NCBI RefSeq assembly: GCF_031010175.1
Contig: NZ_JAUAMB010000010.1
Location: 86,205-150,204 of the forward strand
Direction of reading: 5' to 3'
DNA: 64,000 bases
From: Halomonas sp. SpR1
Lineage (GTDB): Bacteria > Pseudomonadota > Gammaproteobacteria > Pseudomonadales > Halomonadaceae
A program made the position numbers and the translations under genes. This document shows, one piece after another, positions 57,319-64,000 of the stretch. Within the stretch, counting starts at the first letter, position 1; each line of letters starts with the position of its first letter. A model generated the notes under the pieces. It saw only the letters and a list, made by a program, of their open reading frames with translations. It was not told where the DNA came from and made no database searches.

Positions 57319-57440
57319 CCTCCGCGCAAACAAGGTGATTTGGCGGCGGCCTACGTGTAAGAAATTGGTTTAAGCAGACTGTCGCAACAACGAAAAAGCA
57401 AAGTTGTTGCGGCTTAGTGATCTGATTTTTTTGAACCCAT
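57319..57440 (-). promoter_or_regulatory. Relic copy of the exporter leader peptide and hairpins
   Basis: The leader frame 57414-57440 encodes MGSKKSDH again. Hairpin 1 arms are 57403-57413 and 57381-57391, with one G-T wobble, and again abut the stop. The 11-base loop differs at three positions. The ribosome-binding-site hairpin (57319-57345) is weaker than in the intact copy. Confidence 0.65.
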
Positions 57441-57506
57441 GAGTCAGCGCTTCAGTAATTGGCCTAATGGCATTATCAGCGGCGGAGCGCAAGCCCTAGA
57501 GCGCTG

Positions 57507-57540
57507 ATACCGCCCGCTACCGTTGCGAAAAGTGGAAAAA
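57507..57540 (-). pseudogene. Scrap of the EamA transporter gene
   Basis: About 34 bases resemble 44332-44365 inside the EamA gene, and they lie in the same order between the exporter leader and the LysR tail. The similarity is short, so this is supported mainly by position. Confidence 0.4.
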
Positions 57541-57547
57541 ATATTTT

Positions 57548-57811
57548 TGTTGACTTTGCGAGTTGGTGGATTTATGGGTACGCGACACCCGTACGCTATT
57601 GCAGATGGGTGCTGGTGATGTCGGTGTTAGCTTGGTTCCTACCTTGGCGTTAAGCAATAAAGCAACGGCTAACGTAGTGACGCTGCCGTTATCTCCCCGA
57701 CGTGTCCGGAACCTGATTGCCTTCTGGCCTAAGAAACAGTCCTTGAACCAGGTTGGCCTACATTTGCTGAGTGAGATGACTCAGCATACCGATACTCGGC
57801 TCATGATTTGA
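57548..57811 (+). pseudogene. LysR C-terminal remnant
   Basis: About 80 residues (WVRDTRTLLQMGAGDVGVSLVP, then RNLIAFWPKKQSLNQVGLHLLS) match the end of the LysR protein at 45069-45977. The DNA-binding part is missing. An internal deletion joined this tail to the EamA scrap. Non-functional. Confidence 0.8.
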
Positions 57812-57855
57812 TTTGGCTAGCGGTAGGCCTACCAACCTCAGTGTCAATAACACGC

Positions 57856-58230
57856 TCAATCTTCTCGATCCTGGTCGTACCGTTCCGTGATGGGAAAGGG
57901 CGGCAACCAATGTTCGCGGCGAATGTTCCAAAGCTCATACGTCGGTTTCAGTTGATTGGGTGAATCAAGGGCACCCAGGTGTATTTCGATTTCTTCCTCG
58001 CTTACCGAAAAAACCGACGAACCGCATACCGAACAGAAGTAGCGCCCCTGATAACTGTGCGGTTCGCCTTCGATCATGACAGCTTGTTTGGGGTAATCCG
58101 CCGCCGCGTAGAAAAGTGCCCCATGATACTTGCGACAATCCATACAGTGGCAAATACCTACCCGGAGCGGCTCGCCATTGGCCACGATTCGGATCTTACC
58201 GCAGAGACAACCACCTGTTAGTTGTTCCAT
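57856..58230 (-). CDS. GFA-family (CENP-V/GFA) zinc protein
   Basis: Small protein (124 aa) of the glutathione-dependent formaldehyde-activating enzyme fold. Zinc-binding cysteines sit in GGCLCGKIR (near residues 7-15), CHCMDCRK (near 27-34) and FCSVCGS (near 65-71). The ATG at 58230 is preceded by GGAGA, so six upstream codons are not used. Many family members are of unknown substrate, so formaldehyde activity is not assured. Confidence 0.85.
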   Translation of the reverse strand: MEQLTGGCLCGKIRIVANGEPLRVGICHCMDCRKYHGALFYAAADYPKQAVMIEGEPHSYQGRYFCSVCGSSVFSVSEEEIEIHLGALDSPNQLKPTYELWNIRREHWLPPFPITERYDQDRED

Positions 58231-58504
58231 TGCCGATCTCCAGAACATTCATACATCCTGAATTCAAAATAGGTGGCACTTACGGTTTTGTCTTGCCGCC
58301 GTCTCGTTCGTATTTGATATCCGCAAACTGACATAAAGCGAACATGGCAGGCTTCAACGCATAAATTAGTCAAGCGATCCTTTACAGGGACGAGAATGTC
58401 TACTTGTCTTAAGGAAGACGGCGCTTCATTTTATAAAGGCATTGTTAGTGGGTTTGCCAAGCGCTCTTGATAGCAATAAACCACGAACAACGGAGGTACC
58501 TGGT

Positions 58505-58882
58505 TTGGCTACTGATAAAGCATCTCGGGGTGTGGGCGGTTGGTTTCTGCTCGTGTTTGCCATCATTCTGGTCATCCTCGGCCTGATTCTTGCAGCTGGA
58601 GGGCTCTGGCTGGTGACGCTGGGAGGCTCCTGGTATTACCTCATTGCCGGTCTGGGGCTGATCATTTCGGGCGGCTTAATGGCCAGGGATTCGCTTACGG
58701 GAGTCTGGGTCTATTTCTTGGTTCTGTTAGGCACGCTGATTTGGGCCTTATGGGAGGTTGGCTTGTCGCCATGGGAGCTGCTGCCCCGGGTATTCGGTTA
58801 CATCGTCCTGGGTGTCATCGTCTTGGCGCTCCTGCCCACTCTTAAACGCCGCCAAGCCACTAGTCGACAAGCCACTATATGA
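58505..58882 (+). CDS. Membrane domain of a PQQ glucose dehydrogenase, encoded as a separate protein
   Basis: 125-residue membrane protein with four predicted helices, matching the N-terminal membrane module of E. coli Gcd: GLWLVTLGGSWYYLIAGL, then LIWALWEVGLSPWELLPR. A TTG at 58505 with GGAGG eight bases upstream is the likely start. In Gcd this module anchors the enzyme and helps pass electrons to ubiquinone. The stop overlaps the next gene's region (ATGA), so the subunits are made together. Confidence 0.75.
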   Translation: MATDKASRGVGGWFLLVFAIILVILGLILAAGGLWLVTLGGSWYYLIAGLGLIISGGLMARDSLTGVWVYFLVLLGTLIWALWEVGLSPWELLPRVFGYIVLGVIVLALLPTLKRRQATSRQATI

Positions 58883-58893
58883 GGAGCGCTGCC

Positions 58894-61017
58894 ATGTTCA
58901 CGTCACCGCGAGTGCTGGCCTATGTCGTTAGCCTGTCATTGGCGACACATGCCGTTGCCCAGAATACCGAAGGTGAAACCGAGATCCCTGAGGGGCCCTC
59001 CTCAAGCGAGGCCCAGACTGATGTCGGCGATAGTCAGGCGATTCAGACACCGACCTTCTCGGCGACGCCGCAGCCCAGCGATGCCCCAGCGCCCGGCGAC
59101 TGGGCCGCCTGGGGACGAGAGAGCGGTGCCTCACGTCATTCGCCGCTGGATGAAATCACGCCCGACAATGTCAGCCAATTGGAGGTTGCCTGGATCTATC
59201 GCACTGGCGATATGCCGGAAGAAGAGGGAGAGGGCAAATACGCACCTGAAAATACACCGCTCAAGGTTGGCGACAATCTGTATCTCTGCTCGGCCATGAA
59301 CGTCATGATCTCCCTCGATGCACGAACCGGCGAGGAGCAGTGGCGCCATGATCCCCAGGTCGATCCAGGTGCCATTCCCTATAGCGCCAGCTGCCGCGGC
59401 GTGACCTATTACGAAGTTCCGGATGCCGCCGATGACCAGGCCTGCGCAACTCGCATCATTGAGGGGACGTTGGACGCCCGATTGATTGCCGTCGATGCGC
59501 AAACGGGCGAGCTGTGTCAGGAGTTTGGTGACGACGGTACGGTAGATCTATGGGCAGGCATCGGCGAGAAGGTGCCCGGTTGGTACTCCGTCACCTCGCC
59601 ACCAGTCGTCGTCCAGGGCGTCCTGGTGACCGGCGCCCAGGTCAAGGACGGCCAGGCAGAGGACGCACCATCCGGCGTTATTCGTGGCTACGATGCCGTT
59701 ACCGGCGAACTGGAGTGGGCGTGGGATATGGGCAATCCTAACTTGGATGGCCTACCACCCGAGGGCGAGACCTATACCCGCGGCACGCCCAACATGTGGA
59801 CCACTGCTTCCTCCGATGAGGCGTTGGGTTACGTCTATCTGCCGATGGGCAACTCCTCGGTCGACTACTGGGGCGGGAACCGCAGCGAGGAAGAAAACGA
59901 ATTCTCGACCTCGCTCGTCGCCATCGACGTCAACACCGGCGAACCGGTCTGGCACTTCCAGACCGTCCATTACGATGTCTGGGACTATGATCTCGGTTCG
60001 CAACCGACCCTGGTTGATTTCCCACGAGATGACGGCAGCACGGTGCCAGCGATCATTCTGCCCTCCAAGCAGGGTGACATTTATGTTCTCAACCGTGAAA
60101 CCGGCGAATCGCTATTCCCTGTGGAAGAGATCGAGGCGCCTACCGGCGGGGTCGAGCCAGATAACCTCTCGCCCACACAGCCTAGTTCAGGCTATCACTC
60201 CCTCGCTTTTCCGAATCTAGAAGAGAAGGACATGTGGGGGATGACGCCCATCGACCAGCTGTGGTGTCGTATTCAATTCCGCCGAGCCTCCTATAAAGGC
60301 ATGTACACTCCGCCGACCGTGGGCCAGCGCTTCATTCAGTACCCCGGATACAATGGCGGCAATGACTGGGGCAGCGCAGCGGTGGACGCCGAGCGCGGCA
60401 TCATCATTGCCAATTACAATGACATTCCCAACTTCAACCGTCTAATCCCGCGGGAAGAAGCCGAGGAACGTAATCTTCGTCCCATCTATGCAGGAGGTGA
60501 CAACACCGATAGCGAGGCGGATGGGCCCGCCGAAGGGGCCGGCGATCCACAAATAGGTGCGCCTTACGCGATCGACGTCAATGCCGGCTGGCGAGCGCCG
60601 GTTACCGGCATGCCATGTACCGCGCCTCCCTATGGCGGCATTCGGGCCATTGATCTGGCGACCGGTGAAACGCTCTGGGACGAGCCATTGGGCACGGCAC
60701 GCAAGAATGGCCCCTTCGGGATACCTTCATATATGCCTTTCAAGATCGGCACACCCAACAACGGTGGTCCATTACTCACGGCCAGCGGACTGATATTCAT
60801 CGCTGCCGCCACCGATGATCTGTTTCGTGCCATCGACATCGAGACTGGCGAAGTGCTTTGGAATGATGTGCTGCCGGCCGGAGGGCAGGCCAACCCCATA
60901 ACCTATGAGGCGAATGGTCGCCAATACGTAGTAATCGGGGCCGGCGGGCATCACTTCATGGAAACACCGATAGGCGATTATGTAATCGCCTACGCGCTAC
61001 CGGAAGACGGGAATTAA
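58894..61017 (+). CDS. PQQ-dependent glucose dehydrogenase, secreted catalytic subunit
   Basis: Periplasmic quinoprotein of the glucose/quinate/shikimate dehydrogenase family, 707 aa. The ATG at 58894 follows GAGGAG and starts a signal peptide (MFTSPRVLAYVVSLSLATHA, cleavage near AVAQ). Mature features are the propeller start WAAWGRESGASRHSPLDEI, the SCRGVTYYE region, YDVWDYDLGSQP, YGGIRAIDLATGETLW and the end segment YVVIGAGGHHFM. It oxidises an aldose to the lactone and passes electrons through the preceding membrane protein to quinone. The substrate (glucose or polyol/quinate) is not fixed. PQQ biosynthesis genes are not in this window. Confidence 0.85.
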   Translation: MFTSPRVLAYVVSLSLATHAVAQNTEGETEIPEGPSSSEAQTDVGDSQAIQTPTFSATPQPSDAPAPGDWAAWGRESGASRHSPLDEITPDNVSQLEVAWIYRTGDMPEEEGEGKYAPENTPLKVGDNLYLCSAMNVMISLDARTGEEQWRHDPQVDPGAIPYSASCRGVTYYEVPDAADDQACATRIIEGTLDARLIAVDAQTGELCQEFGDDGTVDLWAGIGEKVPGWYSVTSPPVVVQGVLVTGAQVKDGQAEDAPSGVIRGYDAVTGELEWAWDMGNPNLDGLPPEGETYTRGTPNMWTTASSDEALGYVYLPMGNSSVDYWGGNRSEEENEFSTSLVAIDVNTGEPVWHFQTVHYDVWDYDLGSQPTLVDFPRDDGSTVPAIILPSKQGDIYVLNRETGESLFPVEEIEAPTGGVEPDNLSPTQPSSGYHSLAFPNLEEKDMWGMTPIDQLWCRIQFRRASYKGMYTPPTVGQRFIQYPGYNGGNDWGSAAVDAERGIIIANYNDIPNFNRLIPREEAEERNLRPIYAGGDNTDSEADGPAEGAGDPQIGAPYAIDVNAGWRAPVTGMPCTAPPYGGIRAIDLATGETLWDEPLGTARKNGPFGIPSYMPFKIGTPNNGGPLLTASGLIFIAAATDDLFRAIDIETGEVLWNDVLPAGGQANPITYEANGRQYVVIGAGGHHFMETPIGDYVIAYALPEDGN

Positions 61018-61032
61018 GATCGCTGTCTTGGC

Positions 61033-61055
61033 TGAGCCAGTATTCGACTGGCTCA
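61033..61055 (+). terminator. Hairpin after the PQQ dehydrogenase
   Basis: Perfect 9-bp stem TGAGCCAGT/ACTGGCTCA with a five-base loop, 16 bases after the stop; no T tract follows. Confidence 0.5.
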
Positions 61056-61348
61056 ACTATACGAGATCGAGTCCGCTGAGCCCGGGCAGGGAAAGCTCGT
61101 TCAGGATAAGATCCGGCGAGGCCTGAGCGAGGCCCCCGGTACAGCGAGTTGATACGCTTATGCATATTTGGCAACACTGAGCTCAAGGCGCGTGACGGCA
61201 CTGCTACGCCATTGCACCAGCATCAAGGCAGCACGACTGTTTCTCGCCTTGGCGGATCACTTGCAGCGGCTCGGGGCTGAGGTCGGCTTCAATCAGCTCA
61301 AATATCAGTAACATCTACTGGGCAGGCGCGCCTGGTACTTGAAGGTCG
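61056..61348. other. Relic-bearing gap before parE
   Basis: No complete gene. A fic-like start (ATGCATATTTGGCAACACTGA, 61160-61180, stopping after six codons) follows CGCTT as at 46567. A 41-bp piece at 61261-61301 matches the Rpn remnant (46103-46143) at 38 positions. Confidence 0.5.
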
Positions 61349-61648
61349 TTAATCAGGCAGAAAGTAGGAGACGATATCCATTTCTTTGTGAGGAATGCCG
61401 ATTATCTCAATGCACCCGTGGCCAATCAGGTAAAAGATAACGTGCTGGCCTTGAGGGTAGCTGAAATAACCCTCGCTGATATCCGAGCGATGTTTTCCTA
61501 ACAGTGGATTTTCTGCGAGCCAGTGAAACCGTTTTTCAAAATCCTTTAGATAGGTATTCCGTTGGCTCTTGCCCCATTGCCACTCCGTATAGCGGCCGAT
61601 ATCTTTTAAATCGTCTCTCGCTCTCGGTGTGATATGGAACCTGGGCAT
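61349..61648 (-). CDS. parE: ParE/RelE-family toxin
   Basis: 99-residue toxin of the RelE/ParE fold: FHITPRARDDLKDIGRYTEWQWG, then FHWLAENPLLGKHRSDI and the C-terminal strand VIFYLIGHGCIEIIGIPHKEMD. ParE relatives poison DNA gyrase. The start overlaps the parD stop as TAATG. No catalytic RNase triad is obvious, favouring ParE over RelE. Confidence 0.88.
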   Translation of the reverse strand: MPRFHITPRARDDLKDIGRYTEWQWGKSQRNTYLKDFEKRFHWLAENPLLGKHRSDISEGYFSYPQGQHVIFYLIGHGCIEIIGIPHKEMDIVSYFLPD

Positions 61649-61896
61649 TACGTTTCGCTATCCAAGTCGTTAATTAATGCATCCATTGAGAAATCTTCTA
61701 CGAATTCACCGCCGCTAGCCTGCTCGGCACCCTGGGCTAGATGAGTACGTAGCGCCTCAAGTTTGCTTTTGCGTTCTTCCATGGCACGTAACGCATCACG
61801 CACAACCTCACTTGCGGAGCCGTAGCGGCCGCTGGCGACTTCGTTTCTGATATAGACTTCCCAATGCTCCCCCAAGCTAAGGCTGGTCGTAGCCAT
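61648..61896 (-). CDS. parD: ParD-family antitoxin
   Basis: 82-residue antitoxin: ribbon-helix-helix N-terminus (MATTSLSLGEHWEVYIRNEVASGRYGS pattern, SASEVVRDALR) and an acidic C-terminus that wraps ParE (FVEDFSMDALINDLDS). The ATG at 61896 has GGAAG upstream, so the 36 codons before it are untranslated. Remnants of two more parD tails lie at 46456-46562 and about 62000-62072. Confidence 0.88.
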   Translation of the reverse strand: MATTSLSLGEHWEVYIRNEVASGRYGSASEVVRDALRAMEERKSKLEALRTHLAQGAEQASGGEFVEDFSMDALINDLDSET

Positions 61897-61905
61897 GATG
61901 TACTT

Positions 61906-61938
61906 CCTATATTCAAATGTAACAAATATGAATATAGG
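61906..61938. promoter_or_regulatory. ParD operator-like inverted repeat
   Basis: CCTATATTC (61906-61914) and GAATATAGG (61930-61938) are perfect 9-bp arms 15 bases apart around an AT-rich centre. The first arm includes the parD ribosome-binding site, as expected for autorepression. Confidence 0.55.
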
Positions 61939-61994
61939 TAGGGCTGACAAGAAAGGCAAGAGGGCAGCCCAGGTGACTGCCCTTGTTGTGTAAT

Positions 61995-62072
61995 CACATT
62001 TCACTATCCAAGCTCACCGGCGCTAGCTTGCTCAACCTCTTGAGCGAGGTGGGGGCGCGTACCTCAACGCCT
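61995..62072 (-). pseudogene. Second ParD tail scrap
   Basis: About 75 bases resemble the coding end of parD (CTATCCAAG, then CGCTAGCTTGCTC) but carry frame-disrupting changes. Located between the parD operator and the intact DUF808 gene. Confidence 0.45.
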
Positions 62073-62104
62073 TTTGAGTGCAACCCAGCCGCTTTGTGCT
62101 CTAC

Positions 62105-63088
62105 TATCTGCACCTGTTATTCACGGAGGAAGCACTCATGGCCATAGGCGGTTTGATAGGATTACTGGATGACATTGCCGCATTGGCGAAGTTGTCCGCA
62201 GCATCATTGGACGATGTGAGTGCCGCTGCGGGGCGTGCGACGGCGAAGGCGGCCGGGGTGGTGGTCGATGATACGGCAGTGACCCCGCAATATTTGCAGG
62301 GGGTGGCAGCGGAGCGTGAACTGTCGCTTGTGAAACAGATCGCGCTGGGGTCTATCCGCAACAAGCTGATTTTTATCCTGCCGGTGGCGCTGCTGCTGAA
62401 TCACTTTTTGGCCTCTCTCTTGCCAATTATCCTGATGGTGGGCGGCGCCTACCTGGCCTTTGAGGGCGCGGAGAAGGTCTGGCATAAGCTCTCCGGAGGG
62501 CATGATGACGAAAAACCAGCGGTAGAAAAGGGCCCGGAAGCCGAGAAAAAGATCGTGGGTGGTGCCGTTCGAACCGACCTGATTCTTTCCGCCGAAATCA
62601 TGGTGATCGCGCTTGCCACGGTCTCCCATCAGGGATTCTGGTCGCAGTTGGCGAGCCTGGTGGTGGTCGCGTTTGTCATCACACTTCTTGTGTATGGCGT
62701 GGTGGCGCTGTTGGTCAAGATGGATGATATCGGCCTGACGCTTGCCCAGCGGGATAACTCGGCAATGCAGACACTGGGCCGTGCTCTGGTGACAGCCATG
62801 CCCAAGGTGCTAGCGACCATCTCGGTCGTGGGAACCGTCGCCATGCTCTGGGTGGGTGGGCATATCCTGATGGCCAATCTGGGGGCCGATGGTACGGGTT
62901 GGTTTAACGCGCCCTATGATTGGGTACACCATGTCGAGCATGGCATTGGCGAGGCGACCGGTGCCTTGGGCGGTATGCTGGGCTGGAGCTTCAATACGCT
63001 GTGCTCTGCGGTGATTGGCTTTCTGGTGGGCTCGGTTGTGGTGGGTGTGCTGCACTTCATTCCTACCAAGAAGGCGCATGCCGAATAG
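62105..63088 (+). repeat. Direct repeat unit B (DUF808)
   Basis: Second member of the direct repeat pair with 48577-49560. The identity covers the coding region and about 30 bases upstream, then falls off, which places the repeat edge. Confidence 0.8.
62138..63088 (+). CDS. DUF808 (YedI-like) inner-membrane protein, intact copy
   Basis: Full-length 316-residue membrane protein of unknown function. An amphipathic N-terminus (GLIGLLDDIAALAKLSAAS) precedes several membrane helices (for example about residues 72-110, 150-190, 235-255 and a final one from about 295: AVIGFLVGSVVVGVLHF). It ends in a basic tail. The ATG at 62138 has GGAGG upstream. It is the complete counterpart of the frameshifted copy at 48610, and both keep about 30 bases of identical 5' sequence. 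Confidence 0.85.
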   Translation: MAIGGLIGLLDDIAALAKLSAASLDDVSAAAGRATAKAAGVVVDDTAVTPQYLQGVAAERELSLVKQIALGSIRNKLIFILPVALLLNHFLASLLPIILMVGGAYLAFEGAEKVWHKLSGGHDDEKPAVEKGPEAEKKIVGGAVRTDLILSAEIMVIALATVSHQGFWSQLASLVVVAFVITLLVYGVVALLVKMDDIGLTLAQRDNSAMQTLGRALVTAMPKVLATISVVGTVAMLWVGGHILMANLGADGTGWFNAPYDWVHHVEHGIGEATGALGGMLGWSFNTLCSAVIGFLVGSVVVGVLHFIPTKKAHAE

Positions 63089-63172
63089 GGGCTAATGCTG
63101 GGCTTGCCTGAAGAGACGCGAACACCACAACCTAAAGAGAATCTTGGAAACAGTGCCCGCATGTTGTTTGTC

Positions 63173-63223
63173 GATGGAGGGTGTTTTGATTAACCAGATT
63201 GGTCAATATAAACACTCTCCATC
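63173..63223. terminator. Long bidirectional hairpin
   Basis: Arms 63173-63186 and 63210-63223 pair over 14 bases with one mismatch; inner bases (ATT, ACCA and TGGT) extend the stem. It lies between converging genes, and CTCTTTT follows on the plus strand. Confidence 0.75.
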
Positions 63224-63238
63224 CTCTTTTCTAAGCAG

Positions 63239-63886
63239 CTAGGTGGCGGGGTTAAGTCCATCCGATGTATTAAAACGGACGTCCCTCATGCGGATTCGGC
63301 TTTTAGGTAGGCTGGGGATCTCCGTCAGGCTATAAGACAAATCCTGCTCGGGTAACTGATAGCTAATCTTGTTCATTAGAAAATCTACGGTTTCCTGCAG
63401 AATAAGAAGTGTCATCCACTCACCTGCACAGCGATGCCCTGTGTCAACGTCCCCGCCACCCTGAGGAATAAAGCTGAACGGACGCTGCTTGCTATCTACA
63501 AAGCGGGTACCGATAAATGTATCGGGGTCCTCCCACTCCTCCGGGTGATGGTTCGTGCCATACAAGTCCAGCAACGTGAGAGTGTCTTTTTCAAATTCAT
63601 AGCCTTGCCAGGTAAAATCTTCCCGAACCTTTGCCACCGTAAAAGGAAAGAATGGATAAAAGCGTCTTGTTTCCTGGCAAAAGCTTTTAAGTTGCTCGTT
63701 GGTAAGCGCGGAACCTGGCGGGGAATCATGTAACGCCAAGGCTATAAAGGCTATCCATACGGCATTTGCCACTATAGGCCGCAATAAATTAAGCACTTCA
63801 ACGGCGACTACCTCTTTATCGAGCAAGCTTCCATCAGGGTCTTTATGCCAAATAAACTTATAAAAAGGCGTGTTGTAGTGGTTCAA
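63239..63886 (-). pseudogene. CYP152-type P450 fatty-acid peroxygenase, 5' truncated
   Basis: 215 residues corresponding to the C-terminal half of a CYP152 hydroxylase/peroxygenase (about 420 aa in full). Present are the helix I region LLRPIVANAV (Arg-Pro pair), the ETRRFYPFFPF segment, the DLYGTNHHPEEW motif and the haem-ligand region PQGGGDVDTGHRCAGE. The first 200 residues are absent because the reading frame meets IS DNA at about 63890. Such enzymes use H2O2 to hydroxylate or decarboxylate fatty acids; this fragment is probably inactive. Confidence 0.8.
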
Positions 63887-63887
63887 T

Positions 63888-64000
63888 AAAACCGGACACC
63901 AACGTAGGTGGTAATATTGCCACCATAAACGAGGTGTCTGATGACCAAGAAACGACGTACTTTTTCGCCTGAATTTAAGCAGGAAGCTGCCAGCCTAGTA
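63888..64000 (+). mobile_element. Left end of an IS3-family element (partial)
   Basis: P450 coding sequence gives way to GTTCAATAAAACCGGACACC and a short leader before the transposase start at 63941. The exact terminal repeat and the target duplication cannot be read because the right end is outside the window; the left edge is approximate. Confidence 0.6.
63941..64000 (+). CDS. IS3-family transposase OrfA (3' partial)
   Basis: Only the first 20 codons are visible, MTKKRRTFSPEFKQEAASLV. This is the characteristic start of IS3-family OrfA helix-turn-helix proteins, which bind the element ends and are fused by frameshift to OrfB. The gene runs past base 64000. It has no clear ribosome-binding site, as is common for IS genes. 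Confidence 0.85.
   Translation, partial: MTKKRRTFSPEFKQEAASLV

Overview
The window reads as chromosome of a halophilic gammaproteobacterium, most likely Halomonas or a close relative (inferred). The reasons are high-GC codon use, gammaproteobacterial gene orders (ccmFGHI; smc-zipA-ligA; rnm-yciO; xseA/guaB-guaA) and the style of the accessory genes. No rRNA, tRNA or CRISPR array was recognised.

Bases 1-37,560 are mostly core genome. The end of a cytochrome c maturation operon (ccmF partial, ccmG, ccmH, ccmI) leads into smc. The usual smc-zipA-ligA cluster is split by a D-tartrate-dehydratase-like gene and its divergent LysR regulator. Then come ligA-yheU, mnmC, yciI, rnm, yciO, a voltage-gated K+ channel, a CYTH protein, a DUF47-Pit phosphate pair, argA, an aminotransferase/CMD/RpiR group, an SDR dehydrogenase, a stress-type envelope operon (TM protein, holin-like protein, DUF3618 protein, 47-aa peptide), xseA, a DsbA-like protein, guaB and guaA.

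Bases 37,560-64,000 are accessory and much rearranged. Directly after guaA lie two AT-richer genes, a PIN-domain protein and a DUF4238/SEC-C protein. A Fic protein with a symmetrical operator-like upstream region follows. Next is a CmlA/FloR-type drug exporter preceded by an 8-codon leader peptide and two hairpins, which looks like drug-responsive translational attenuation. An EamA transporter, a LysR regulator, a hipBA toxin-antitoxin pair, a DUF808 membrane protein, a winged-helix regulator and a 1677-residue glycine-rich autotransporter with a Glu-Pro repeat linker complete this part.

From about 56,975 the exporter-to-DUF808 gene order recurs as remnants: exporter start with the same leader, EamA scrap, LysR tail, Fic and Rpn scraps, a working parDE pair and an intact DUF808 copy. 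New genes sit inside it: a GFA-family protein and a glucose dehydrogenase split into a membrane protein and a secreted PQQ subunit. The window ends in a CYP152 P450 cut by an IS3-family element. The two DUF808 copies form about 1 kb of near-identical direct repeat 13.5 kb apart, so the stretch between them could be lost by recombination.
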